A stretch of 55,578 bases of DNA from Clostridia bacterium (GCA_900766045.1 CAAFTW010000027.1:1-55578); one strand, 5' to 3'. Shown: positions 8,822 to 17,041, counted from the stretch's first letter. Translations and numbers: made by a program. Notes: generated by a model not told the origin, from the sequence alone.

Positions 8822-9469
8822 CTAGGAGCTCATATATGCGTCGATAAAAGTCTGCTTGACCTTATCATCCAGTTCGGCACCGTCAAAACCGTTGCGGAAG
8901 CGGTCCAGAATGGATTTCAGCAAATAGGTGGAAATCGTCGTCAGGCTGTAAGCACCCTTGCACAGTGCCCAGTCATACAGCATAGAGCGCTCGAACATTG
9001 CGTAGATCTTCACCAGCTGATTCAGCGTGAAACCCTGATAGAATTCTCCCGAGTCCAGGCCCTCCTTGATGATGCTGGTAATATACTGGAAATAAAAACG
9101 ATTGTTATTCAGCAGATGGCGTTCGCCGTCCGTGGTCAGCTGAGTCGCGTACATGTAGGCCAGAAGATGGATGTCTACATTCTCTTCGATCATATGAAAC
9201 AGTTCATCATTCAGATGGAGAAGCTTGTCAGAAGCGGACATATCCGGGTCTTCTTCCTCAGCAAGTTCCAGGTATTTCTGATCAAATAAATCGGACAGTG
9301 TGCTCAGAAGCGCATCCTTGCCTTTAAAGTAATGATAGAAAGAGCCCTTGGACGTTTTCGACTCTTTTATGATATCTTCAATTGTGGTCTCGTCGTAGCC
9401 CTTCGTATAGAAGAGCTTCCAGGCCGCGTCCACAATCTTCTGCTTGGTTGTTCTCTTTTTACGTCCCAT
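8822..9469 (-). CDS. TetR-family transcriptional regulator
   Basis: A 215-residue TetR-type regulator. The helix-turn-helix reads KQKIVDAAWKLFYTKGYDET then IEDIIKESKTSKGSFYHYFK, very close to the family consensus. The C-terminal domain is all-helical and unassigned. The start at 9469 is the Met directly before GRKKRTT, with GAGGA about nine bases upstream; the longer frame adds 16 unconvincing residues. It faces the 1.2 kb non-coding region upstream of prdC, so its operator may lie there, but no link to proline metabolism can be shown. Confidence 0.88.
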   Translation of the reverse strand: MGRKKRTTKQKIVDAAWKLFYTKGYDETTIEDIIKESKTSKGSFYHYFKGKDALLSTLSDLFDQKYLELAEEEDPDMSASDKLLHLNDELFHMIEENVDIHLLAYMYATQLTTDGERHLLNNNRFYFQYITSIIKEGLDSGEFYQGFTLNQLVKIYAMFERSMLYDWALCKGAYSLTTISTYLLKSILDRFRNGFDGAELDDKVKQTFIDAYMSS

Positions 9470-10164
9470 GTTGTTACAGTCCTCTTTCTTTCTATTGATA
9501 TGGATTTTATGCTGCACACATGCCGTCCTGTATGCAGACGGACCTGCTGCAGCTTCTTGCAGGTCCGGGTAAACAGAGAATTTCAGGAAAAAAGTCTCCT
9601 GTTTCCTGTGTGATTTCAGGTGAAATTGTATAAATTAATCAAAATATATTTATTACTATGATGTTGGGGTCGAAAGGGGATTGTTCGATCGAATACCACT
9701 ATAAATAGATGTACACAGCACAGAGTGGCTGCATTTAGTATCTGCGATTGGAGCAAATGACTTTTGACCTTTACATCATATTACTATTATATCGTAAAAT
9801 GTAAAAAATAGAATGATAATCCAAAAGAAAATCAATAGAAAAGAGCAAAATCATTGATTAGATGTATCTATCAGATAAAAACAGCATGAAAACATTGGAA
9901 ATCTGATGAATCAGAAAATAGTAGTGCAGTGCGTGTATACAGTGTACTATCTGGCGCTGTTTTTGAAATTCTGGCATTTCGTATATGTCAAAGAAAAGAA
10001 TGCTTTGGGAAGATGAGTATAAAATCACCTAACTTAGAAATGGCTTAAGGGAGTCAGACAGAGATCGGAAACGTCGTTGTGATTTGTTGATAAAATAACA
10101 ATAATTTTAGAGATATATTTATGTGCATACTGCCAATTTTTTGACAGGATTATGTCGGGAAAAG

Positions 10165-10180
10165 TGGATTGGATTTTGCT
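10165..10180 (+). promoter_or_regulatory. Possible sigma-54 (-24/-12) promoter
   Basis: TGGATTGGATTTTGCT has GG and GC separated by exactly 10 bases and a full TTGCT -12 half, but the -24 half is TGGAT rather than TGGCAC. In Clostridioides difficile the prd genes need the sigma-54 activator PrdR, which makes this plausible. It lies about 475 bp before prdC and no activator gene is in the window, so confidence is low. Confidence 0.25.
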
Positions 10181-10598
10181 ATAAATCTGAAGATGGTTAA
10201 AAATGTAATCAATCGCACTCTGAAATAAAAAAGGTATACTGCGGAATAGAACACGGTACAGTTGTATTATAGACGAAAATCGAAAAAACCTTGAAAAGTC
10301 AATGATAAAAGGATAGGCAAAACTCTGTTATTTTTTTAATAATTTCATTGCAATCCGGAGGAAGATGTGATATTGTTAATGTACATGAGGGTGCAATGAG
10401 GTATTTATAACTGACATAGTTAATCGAATCACAATTATGTATCGTAATAAATCCGCACATCCAGACGGAAGTCCCAGGCGGATAAAATCGAAAATAAACG
10501 ATGAAACTGCTGACTTCAGGCAATTGTGTTATCAGAGTTAATATTTAGAAAATTACCACGTTGACCTGTTGAGTATTTAACAATAACAAAGTGAAAAT

Positions 10599-10610
10599 CC
10601 AGATATCTGG
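10599..10610. promoter_or_regulatory. Perfect 12-bp palindrome upstream of prdC
   Basis: CCAGATATCTGG is a perfect dyad 45 bp before the prdC start, 33 bp after a TTGACC (10561-10566). It is a candidate operator; no regulator can be named. Confidence 0.35.
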
Positions 10611-10654
10611 TATTGAATAAAATAGAAGTGTTAGGCTAAGAGGAGTGTAACAGT

Positions 10655-11977
10655 ATGGACAATTTACAGATTTTGCTCCGGCAGCATGTCGGCAAACCGT
10701 GTGCACCGATCGTCAAGAAGGGCGACAAGGTTAAAAAAGGTACTCTGATTGCAGAGCCGACAGGACTGGGAGCTAACATTTTCTCCAGTGTTTACGGAAC
10801 AGTTGAAGATGTTCTGGACGACCGCATCATTATTAAAGCTGACGACGAGCAGCCGGATGAGTATGAGAAGATCAAGGAAGGCAGCAAGCTGGACATGGTC
10901 AAGGAAGCCGGCGTTGTAGGTCAGGGCGGTGCAGGATTCCCGACAGGCGTCAAGCTGGACTGCGATCTGAAGGATGGATACATCCTCGTAAATGCATCCG
11001 AGTGTGAGCCGGGACTGGCACACAACATTGCCCGTCTGGAGCAGGATCCGGAGAAGGTTATCCGCGGAGCAGAATATGCAAAGGAAATTTCCGATGCTTC
11101 CAAGGTAATCATCGCAATTAAGAGAAAGCATCATAAAGCAATCAAGACTATCGATGCGGCAATCAAGGACAGACCGGACGTATCCATGCATCTTCTGGCA
11201 GATATCTATCCAGAAGGCGAGGAGCGTGCAGTTGTAAGAGAGTGCCTGGGCATCGAGCTCGAGCCTTCACAGCTGCCATCCGCTGCTAACGCAATTGTCA
11301 TCAACTGCGAGACATGCGCAAGGGTATGTGAAGCCATTGAAGAAAGAAAGCCATCCTATTCCAAGGATATGACCGTTCGTGGAAAGCTGAACGGCGGAAG
11401 CGAGCCGCATGTCTTCTTCGATGTACCGGTAGGAACTTCTGTTCATGATATGATCGAGAAGGCCGGCGGAATTGACGGTGAGTATGGTGAGATCCTTCTC
11501 GGAGGACCATTCACAGGAAGACCGACAACACTGGATTCCCCGGTTACCAAGTCTTCCGGAGCAATTCTGGTCAGCATCCCGTTCCCGGATCTGCACGGCG
11601 CCAAGGTTGGTATTCTGGTCTGCGCATGCAGCGGAACAGAGGACAGACTCAGAGACGTTGTAAAGAAGATGAACGGCGAAGTTATCTCTGTATGCAAGTG
11701 CAAGCAGGCTCAGGAGCAGAAGAACGGATCTCTGAAGTGTGAGCGTCCGGGAATCTGTCCTGGACAGGTTAAGAACAACATGCAGTTTAAGAAGGATAAA
11801 TGTGAATATATCCTGATCGGAAACTGCTCTGATTGTTCCAACACCGTAATGGCATCCGCTCCTAAGATGGGACTGAAGGTATTCCACCTGACCGACCATA
11901 TGATGAGAACGATTGGCCATCCGCTGTACAGACACATGACTGTATCCAGAGAGGTAAGCCAGGAAATCGATTTCTAA
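10655..11977 (+). CDS. prdC: Proline reductase-associated electron transfer protein PrdC
   Basis: RnfC-like protein that in known prd clusters is thought to pass electrons to D-proline reductase. The N-terminal 80 residues look like a barrel-sandwich (biotinyl-like) domain (PCAPIVKKGDKVKKGTLI). An RnfC/NuoF-like core follows with the glycine-rich loop GVVGQGGAGFPTGVKL near residues 85-105. The C-terminal third has several cysteines (CACSGTEDR, CKCKQ, GICPGQ, GNCSDCSNT) that could hold clusters or a redox thiol. The frame is uninterrupted, so no selenocysteine is needed here. AGGAG precedes ATG 10655. It is the first gene of the prd cluster and is separated from the next gene by a folded 267-bp spacer. 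Confidence 0.92.
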   Translation: MDNLQILLRQHVGKPCAPIVKKGDKVKKGTLIAEPTGLGANIFSSVYGTVEDVLDDRIIIKADDEQPDEYEKIKEGSKLDMVKEAGVVGQGGAGFPTGVKLDCDLKDGYILVNASECEPGLAHNIARLEQDPEKVIRGAEYAKEISDASKVIIAIKRKHHKAIKTIDAAIKDRPDVSMHLLADIYPEGEERAVVRECLGIELEPSQLPSAANAIVINCETCARVCEAIEERKPSYSKDMTVRGKLNGGSEPHVFFDVPVGTSVHDMIEKAGGIDGEYGEILLGGPFTGRPTTLDSPVTKSSGAILVSIPFPDLHGAKVGILVCACSGTEDRLRDVVKKMNGEVISVCKCKQAQEQKNGSLKCERPGICPGQVKNNMQFKKDKCEYILIGNCSDCSNTVMASAPKMGLKVFHLTDHMMRTIGHPLYRHMTVSREVSQEIDF

Positions 11978-12067
11978 GAGAGTTCCAAATAGAAATTTCG
12001 AATAGAAAAAACCGATTTGCCAATTTAATTAAGGGCAATTAATATTTGATAGAAAACGGAAGATCGT

Positions 12068-12192
12068 GGGAGCGCTGAGAAAGCTTTCTGCCGTCCCGGC
12101 GCTCAGGTTAACTCGACAAAAGATAACTTTTCAAGAAGGAAGCGGAACCCCCGAATCCGCGGATCTCCTGAGGCATATCGGCCGTTTGCCTA
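12068..12192 (+). ncRNA. Candidate folded leader RNA between prdC and the first prdA-like gene
   Basis: GAGCGC (12070-12075) can pair with GCGCTC (12099-12104). Alternatively CTCAGG (12102-12107) can pair with CCTGAG (12167-12172), closing two small hairpins: AAAAG/CTTTT at 12118-12131 and GCGGA/TCCGC at 12142-12160. The two pairings share 12102-12104 and so exclude each other. A further GGCA/TGCC stem (12172-12190) lies just before the ribosome binding site. These helices are seen by eye only; no known RNA class is recognised. Confidence 0.4.
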
Positions 12193-12244
12193 TATATCTG
12201 TAACTTGCAGACACATTGATTGCAAAAAAGAGGAGGAGTAACCA

Positions 12245-12697
12245 ATGTCTATTTCTGAAGAATACGCGAAAGAGCATTCCGGCGATCCTGCAGTACTGTG
12301 CTGCAGGGCAGAAGAGGGAACCGTCATTACATCACACAATCTGGAAGACCCAACGATCTTCCCTGATCTGGTAGATTCCGGACTGCTGAACATTGACGGA
12401 GCACTGACAATCGGACAGGTTCTCGGTGCAACCCTGACAAAAACAGAGGATTCACTGACTGCTCTGACACCAGACAACCTGAAGGACTATTCCGAGGGCG
12501 GAGCTGATGAAGAAGAAGCAGCAGAGGATGAAACAAGCGAAACCACAGAGGCGCCGGCTCCGGCAGCTCTGTCTGGTGCAACGGTATCTGCTGCCGTAAC
12601 AGGCGGCATGATGAAGATCCATATCGGCGAAGGAAAGGACATTGACCTGGAAGTCCCGACATGGGTATTCGGCGGAGAAGCACCTGCTGACCGTTAA
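12245..12697 (+). CDS. Stand-alone paralogue of the PrdA N-terminal domain
   Basis: A 150-residue protein that aligns with the first part of PrdA, the next gene. Both share the order MSIS, KEH, DPAVLCCRAEEGTVI, NLEDP, SGLLN, DGALTIGQVLGAT and later GGMMK.HIGEGKDI.LE.PT. An acidic, Ala/Pro/Glu-rich linker (about residues 85-115) separates two conserved blocks, as in PrdA. It has a complete start and stop and an AGGAGG ribosome binding site, and ends 32 bp before prdA, so it is a clean gene and not obvious debris. It lacks the PrdA core and pyruvoyl segment and cannot be a reductase on its own. It may be an extra subunit, an assembly factor or a redundant duplicate. Confidence 0.85.
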   Translation: MSISEEYAKEHSGDPAVLCCRAEEGTVITSHNLEDPTIFPDLVDSGLLNIDGALTIGQVLGATLTKTEDSLTALTPDNLKDYSEGGADEEEAAEDETSETTEAPAPAALSGATVSAAVTGGMMKIHIGEGKDIDLEVPTWVFGGEAPADR

Positions 12698-12729
12698 ATA
12701 GTGCTGAAAAGTTAAAGGAGGAAACGTAT

Positions 12730-14601
12730 ATGTCCATTTCAGCTGAAACAGCTAAAGAACATGCTAAGGATCCAGCAGTACTGTGCTGCAGAGCAGAGGA
12801 AGGCACAGTAATTCAGGCATCCAACCTGGAAGATCCGGCGATCTTCGACGACCTCGTTGAGTCCGGACTTCTGAATCTCGACGGCGCACTGACAATCGGA
12901 CAGGTTCTCGGTGCAACAATGACGAAGACCTGCGATTCTCTGACCGCTCTGACGGCAGATAATCTGAAGGGTTACACAGAGGCTCCGGCTGAGGAAGCAG
13001 CACCGGCAGCAGAGGAAGCACCAGCTGACGAAGCACCGGCAGCTCCAGCAGCACCGGCAGCAGCAGCTCCGGCATCCTTCGCAGGTGGTATGATGAAGCT
13101 TCATATCGGCGAAGGAAAAGACATCAACCTGGAGATCCCGACAGGCGTACTGAGCGGAAACGGCGCAGCACCGGCAGCACCGGCTGCAGTAGCAGCTCAG
13201 GTTGCAGGCGGCGCAGCAGCACCGGCAGAAGAAGCTGAGGGTAAGGTTGTCAGAGAGCTGAAGAGAAAGCACTATAAGATCACAGAGGTTAAGAGAGGAC
13301 CGGAGACAAAGATCGAAGGAACAACTCTTTACATCCGTGAAGGAATCGAGGAAGACGTAATCGCTGACCAGGAACTGGTTCACGACTTCAAGCTCGAGAT
13401 CATCACACCGGATAAGTATCATACATATTCCGAGACAATCATGGACGTTCAGCCGATCGCTACCAAGGAAGGCGACGACCTGCTCGGAACAGGCACAACC
13501 AGAGTTCTGGACGGTGCAGTAATGATGCTGACAGGAACAGATGACAACGGCGTTCAGATCGGTGAGTTCGGTTCTTCCGAGGGATACCTCGATGAGAACA
13601 TTCTGTGGGGCCGCCCGGGCTGCCCGGAGAAGGGTGAAATCTTCATCAAGGGTCAGGTTACTATCCAGGCTAAGACCAACATGGAGAGACGTGGACCGAT
13701 CGCTGCTCATACAGCATTTGATATCGTAACGCAGGAAATCCGTGAGGCTATGAAAGAACTTGACGATTCTCTGGTTGTTGATACAGAGGAATTCGAGCAG
13801 TTCCGTCATCCTGGAAAGAAGAAGGTTGTCATCGTTAAGGAAATCATGGGACAGGGTGCTATGCACGATAACTTCATCCTGCCTGTAGAGCCAGTCGGAG
13901 TACTGGGAGCAAGACCGAACGTAGAACTCGGAAACGTTCCTGTAATGTGCTCACCTCTGGAAGTGCTGGACGGCTGCATTCACGCTCTGACATGCATCGG
14001 ACCTGCATCCAAGGAAATGTCCAGACATTACTGGAGAGAGCCAGTTGTCCTGGAAGCTCTGAACGATCCTGAAATCGACCTCTGCGGAGTTATTTTCGTA
14101 GGATCCCCGCAGATCAACGCTGAGAAGTACTATGTATCCCGTCGTCTGGGAATGATGGTAGAAGCTCTGGATGTTGATGGTGCAATCGTAACAACTGAGG
14201 GATTCGGAAACAACCACATCGACTTCTCCAGCCACATCGAGCAGATCGGTATGAGAGGTATTCCGGTTGTAGGAATGAGCTTCTGCGCTAACCAGGGTGC
14301 TCTGGTAGTTGGAAACAAGTACATGAACGCTATGGTTGACAACAACAAGTCCAAGTCCGGTATCGAGAACGAGGTACTGGGATGCAACACACTTTGCCCA
14401 GAGGACGCAACACGTGCTATGTACATGCTGAAGGCTGAGATGGCAGGCGAAGGCGTTAAGGCTCCTGAGAGAAAGTGGAATCCGGCAGTTAAGCAGAACA
14501 ATGTTGAACTGATCGAGGAAGCATCCGGCGAGAAGATTGAACTCGAAGAGAACGAGCAGTCCCTGCCGATGTCCCAGAAGAGAAAAGAGAAGTATGACTA
14601 A
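12730..14601 (+). CDS. prdA: D-proline reductase proprotein PrdA
   Basis: Precursor of the pyruvoyl-containing subunits of D-proline reductase, which reduces D-proline to 5-aminovalerate in Stickland fermentation. Length is 623 residues, normal for the family. Order: N-domain (1-90), Ala/Pro/Glu linker (95-125), GGMMK block (about 117-140), second Ala/Pro linker, core (about 180-421) and C-terminal chain (422-623). The self-cleavage site is visible as Thr421-Cys422 in ALTCIGPASKE; the Cys is expected to become the pyruvoyl group. AGGAGG lies before ATG 12730. The 3' end overlaps the next small gene by 8 bp. The core and C-terminal chain are mirrored by PrdD and PrdE. Confidence 0.96.
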   Translation: MSISAETAKEHAKDPAVLCCRAEEGTVIQASNLEDPAIFDDLVESGLLNLDGALTIGQVLGATMTKTCDSLTALTADNLKGYTEAPAEEAAPAAEEAPADEAPAAPAAPAAAAPASFAGGMMKLHIGEGKDINLEIPTGVLSGNGAAPAAPAAVAAQVAGGAAAPAEEAEGKVVRELKRKHYKITEVKRGPETKIEGTTLYIREGIEEDVIADQELVHDFKLEIITPDKYHTYSETIMDVQPIATKEGDDLLGTGTTRVLDGAVMMLTGTDDNGVQIGEFGSSEGYLDENILWGRPGCPEKGEIFIKGQVTIQAKTNMERRGPIAAHTAFDIVTQEIREAMKELDDSLVVDTEEFEQFRHPGKKKVVIVKEIMGQGAMHDNFILPVEPVGVLGARPNVELGNVPVMCSPLEVLDGCIHALTCIGPASKEMSRHYWREPVVLEALNDPEIDLCGVIFVGSPQINAEKYYVSRRLGMMVEALDVDGAIVTTEGFGNNHIDFSSHIEQIGMRGIPVVGMSFCANQGALVVGNKYMNAMVDNNKSKSGIENEVLGCNTLCPEDATRAMYMLKAEMAGEGVKAPERKWNPAVKQNNVELIEEASGEKIELEENEQSLPMSQKRKEKYD

Positions 14602-14902
14602 TAAGATTGAGACGAAAGAACTGAAGTATGGCGATAAAATTATCCGGATGGAAGGTGTCATTGTAGAGGTGCACGAAGAGGGTATCGCGGTCGATCTGAA
14701 AGGACGCCTGGGATATCTGAGAGTACCGAACCGCATGGTCATTTCAGATTATCCGTTTAAAGTCGGACAGGAAGTCGCCTGGAACATGAGTTTCATCGAG
14801 CAGCTCGGTCCGGACGTCAATACCAAGTACGTCAGCAATCATGATATGTACCTCAGACGTCAGAAAGAGATGGCTGAGAAAAACTCGAAAGATAAAGAGT
14901 AG
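14594..14902 (+). CDS. Small conserved prd-cluster protein (CBO2463/CBO2479-like)
   Basis: A 102-residue protein whose ATG lies inside the last codons of prdA (8-bp overlap), implying translational coupling. It is rich in beta-prone and charged residues (for example GVIVEVHEEGIAVDLKGRLG) with a short Lys-rich tail, and has no signal or membrane segment. The position between prdA and prdB matches a small uncharacterised gene that I recall in clostridial prd clusters. It may help assembly, maturation or coupling of the reductase; no direct evidence is in the sequence. It ends 11 bp before prdB. Confidence 0.8.
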   Translation: MTNKIETKELKYGDKIIRMEGVIVEVHEEGIAVDLKGRLGYLRVPNRMVISDYPFKVGQEVAWNMSFIEQLGPDVNTKYVSNHDMYLRRQKEMAEKNSKDKE

Positions 14903-14913
14903 GAGGATTCAAT

Positions 14914-15639
14914 ATGAGCTTAACTGTAGTTAAAGGATTACAGTCTGAAATCTTTGTACCTATTACTCCTAAGTCCATTTTCACACCATGCACAAAGAAG
15001 CTGAAGGACATGCGTATCGCATTCGCAACAGCTGCTGGTGTTCATCTGAAGACTCAGGAGAGATTCAACCTCGCTGGAGATACAACTTACAGAGAGATTC
15101 CGGACAGCGTAACAGATGATGAACTGATGGTATCCCATGGTGGATACGATAACTCCGACGTTAATAAGGACATCAACTGCATGTTCCCTATTGACAGACT
15201 GCATGAACTCGTAAAAGAGGGATTCATCAAGGAAACAGCACCGTACCATTACGGATTCATGGGCGGCGGCGGAGACATCCAGGTCTTCACAGAGAAGACA
15301 GGTCCTGCAATTGCACAGAGACTGAAGGAAGAAAATGTTGACGGCGTTCTCATGACCGCTGGCTGAGGAACCTGCCACCGCTCTGCAGTTATTGTGCAGA
15401 GAGCGATTGAAGCTGCTGGAATTCCGACGGTAATCATTGCCGCACTTCCGCCAGTTGTACGTCAGCAGGGAACTCCGCGTGCCGTAGCTCCGCTGGTACC
15501 GATGGGTGCTAACTGTGGTGAGCCGCACAACGTTGAGATGCAGACGAACATTGTTAAGGGTGCTCTGCAGGCACTCGAAGACATCGAGACACCGGGAAAG
15601 ATTGTTCCGCTGCCATACGAGTACACAGCTAAGCTGTAA
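14914..15639 (+). CDS. prdB: D-proline reductase selenocysteine subunit PrdB (UGA read through)
   Basis: Catalytic selenoprotein subunit of D-proline reductase. The frame from ATG 14914 (AGGAGG upstream) meets TGA at 15364-15366 and then stays open to TAA 15637-15639. The joined product is 241 residues with selenocysteine at 151 in the motif GUGTCHRSAV, where Sec and the downstream Cys are the expected redox pair. Protein character is continuous across the UGA: LMTAG before, then VIVQRAIEAAGIPTVIIAAL and GTPRAVAPLVPMG after. A 7-bp hairpin 14 bases after the UGA is a suitable bacterial SECIS. An ordinary ORF caller would cut this gene at 15366 and miss the second half. No Sec-insertion genes are in this window, so they must lie elsewhere. 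Confidence 0.96.
15364..15401 (+). promoter_or_regulatory. Selenocysteine UGA and SECIS hairpin of prdB
   Basis: The UGA at 15364-15366 is followed, after 14 bases, by CTCTGCA (15381-15387), a 7-base loop GTTATTG and TGCAGAG (15395-15401). The stem is perfect. The distance and small G/U-containing apical loop fit bacterial SECIS elements recognised by SelB; recognition itself is inferred. Confidence 0.8.
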
Positions 15640-15679
15640 GTCTTCGGGAATTCTGAGAATCCTGAACATGGAAATTACA

Positions 15680-15708
15680 GGGGCAGATTAAATTCTGCCC
15701 CTTTTTTA
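15680..15708 (+). terminator. Intrinsic terminator between prdB and prdD
   Basis: GGGGCAGA and TCTGCCCC form a perfect 8-bp stem with a short AT loop, followed by TTTTTT. It should stop most transcripts after prdB. A TAAAAT at 15723-15728 could be a weak promoter for prdD; otherwise prdD-prdE depend on read-through. Confidence 0.85.
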
Positions 15709-15763
15709 CTAACAATGTGTGGTAAAATATTAACAGAATTGAGAATAAGGAGGTTGGAAGGAT

Positions 15764-16534
15764 ATGCCGGATAAGACAATTGACCACGGAAGGCTGGAAA
15801 TTAAATGCTTCCATATCAATGATGTTGACTTTGGGGAAAAGAATGAAGTCGACCCTAAAGGCAGGATGAGAGTCTGCAAAGATATGTTGGATAAGCTGGC
15901 AGAAGAAAAGTCAGAATTTATCGATCATATCGATTTGCAAGTTATTCAGCCTGATGACCATGACCGCTACACCAACACAATCATGGACTTTATTCCGATT
16001 TCCACCAAAGTCCTGGGAGCGATCGGAACAGGAGTTACCTATACCCTCACTGGTGTGTATTTTATGCTGACTGGAGTTGATACAGAAGGAATCCAGGCCC
16101 ATGAGTTCGGATCCTCGGAAGGAAATCTGAAGGATCAGGTTATTTTCGACCGCCCGAGCACACCGAAAACCGGAGATGTCATCATTTCCTTCGATGTAAC
16201 CATGAAAGCGGGAATGTCAGAAGAGCGTAAGGGCTGTTACGCGGCTCACGAAGTCTGCGACATGTTCATCCAGGAGTTCCGTAATCAGATGAAGCATTTC
16301 AACGCCAATGACTGTACGGAAAAGCATGTCTATCATGACGTGGAGCGTCCTGGACGCAAGAAGATCGTGATCATCCGCCAGGTAGCCGGACAGGGCGCTA
16401 TGTACGACATGTACCTCTTCCCGGATGAGCCGAGCGGCGCCATCGGAGGCCGTTCCATCATCGATATGGGCAATATGCCGGTTATCGTTACACCAAACGA
16501 ATACAGAGACGGAATTCTGCGTTCCATGCAGTAA
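15764..16534 (+). CDS. prdD: PrdD, paralogue of the PrdA core
   Basis: A 256-residue protein matching the central region of PrdA (about residues 180-421). Shared blocks include HEFGSSEG versus GEFGSSEG, the region of PGRKKIVIIRQVAGQGAMYD versus PGKKKVVIVKEIMGQGAMHD, and GNMPVIVTP versus GNVPVMCSP. Its last residue, Gln256, aligns with PrdA Thr421, the residue before the scissile bond. PrdD is a known member of prd clusters but its role in the reductase is not settled. AAGGAGG lies upstream of ATG 15764. prdE follows 18 bp later, so the pair forms one unit behind the terminator at 15680-15708. Confidence 0.93.
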   Translation: MPDKTIDHGRLEIKCFHINDVDFGEKNEVDPKGRMRVCKDMLDKLAEEKSEFIDHIDLQVIQPDDHDRYTNTIMDFIPISTKVLGAIGTGVTYTLTGVYFMLTGVDTEGIQAHEFGSSEGNLKDQVIFDRPSTPKTGDVIISFDVTMKAGMSEERKGCYAAHEVCDMFIQEFRNQMKHFNANDCTEKHVYHDVERPGRKKIVIIRQVAGQGAMYDMYLFPDEPSGAIGGRSIIDMGNMPVIVTPNEYRDGILRSMQ

Positions 16535-16552
16535 GGGAGAAAGGAGAATATT

Positions 16553-17041
16553 ATGGGAATCGGTCCATCAACCAAGGAAACATCGCTTCATCATTTTCAG
16601 GATCCGCTCCTGGAAGTCGTCTCAGAAGATACCGACGTCGATCTGATGGGAATCATCATCGTTGGTACACCGGACGATAACGTCGACAAGATCAGAGTCG
16701 GCACCAGAGCCGCCATTATGGCAGACTGCATGCGCGCCGACGGAGCTCTGATCTCCGCAGACGGCTGGGGAAACAGCGACGTCGACTTCACCAACACCTG
16801 TGAGCAGCTGGGAAGAAGAGGAATCTGCGTAGCCGGACTTCATTTTTCCGGACGCACGGCACAGTTCGTCGTAACCAACGATTACCTGGGGAATATCATC
16901 GATACGAATAAGAGCAAGGAAGGAACCGAGACAACCGTTCTCGGAGAAAATAACATGAATAAGCTGGACTGCCGGAAGGCCCTGGTCCGTCTGAAGATGG
17001 ATATGCGCAAGCATGACCGGGGGCGCGGCACGACCGAATAG
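16553..17041 (+). CDS. prdE: PrdE, paralogue of the PrdA C-terminal (pyruvoyl) chain
   Basis: A 162-residue protein matching PrdA from Cys422 onward: MGIGPSTKETSLHHFQDP corresponds to CIGPASKEMSRHYWREP (one residue apart after Met/Cys), then DLMGIIIVGTP to DLCGVIFVGSP, and DNNKSKSG to DTNKSKEG. The initiating Met sits in place of the PrdA cysteine that becomes the pyruvoyl group, so PrdE cannot form that group by cleavage. The C-terminus is short and basic. It has an AGGAGAAT ribosome binding site and is followed by the operon terminator. A 44-codon ORF matching the start of PrdE occurs at 41796-41930. Confidence 0.93.
   Translation: MGIGPSTKETSLHHFQDPLLEVVSEDTDVDLMGIIIVGTPDDNVDKIRVGTRAAIMADCMRADGALISADGWGNSDVDFTNTCEQLGRRGICVAGLHFSGRTAQFVVTNDYLGNIIDTNKSKEGTETTVLGENNMNKLDCRKALVRLKMDMRKHDRGRGTTE

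Larger units (their letters stand above)
9470..10654. other. Gene-free AT-rich region between tetR and prdC
   Basis: About 1.2 kb with many stops in all frames and much higher A+T than the genes. It holds a GC-rich hairpin near the tetR start (GGACCTGC/GCAGGTCC at about 9541-9566), a TATACT at 10235-10240, a sigma-54-like site at 10165-10180 and a 12-bp palindrome at 10599-10610. I see no coding region. The length suggests an extended regulatory region for the prd operon or decayed sequence. Confidence 0.6.

Noticed and set aside
12739..13866. 375-codon minus-strand frame opposite prdA
   Set aside because: Cys/Ser/Leu-rich composition is the antisense image of the Ala/Glu/Pro-rich prdA; no ribosome binding site or family motif.
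14914..15366. PrdB as a 150-residue protein ending at TGA 15364
   Set aside because: The frame stays open with PrdB-like sequence to 15639 and a SECIS-type hairpin follows the UGA, so the TGA is read as selenocysteine.
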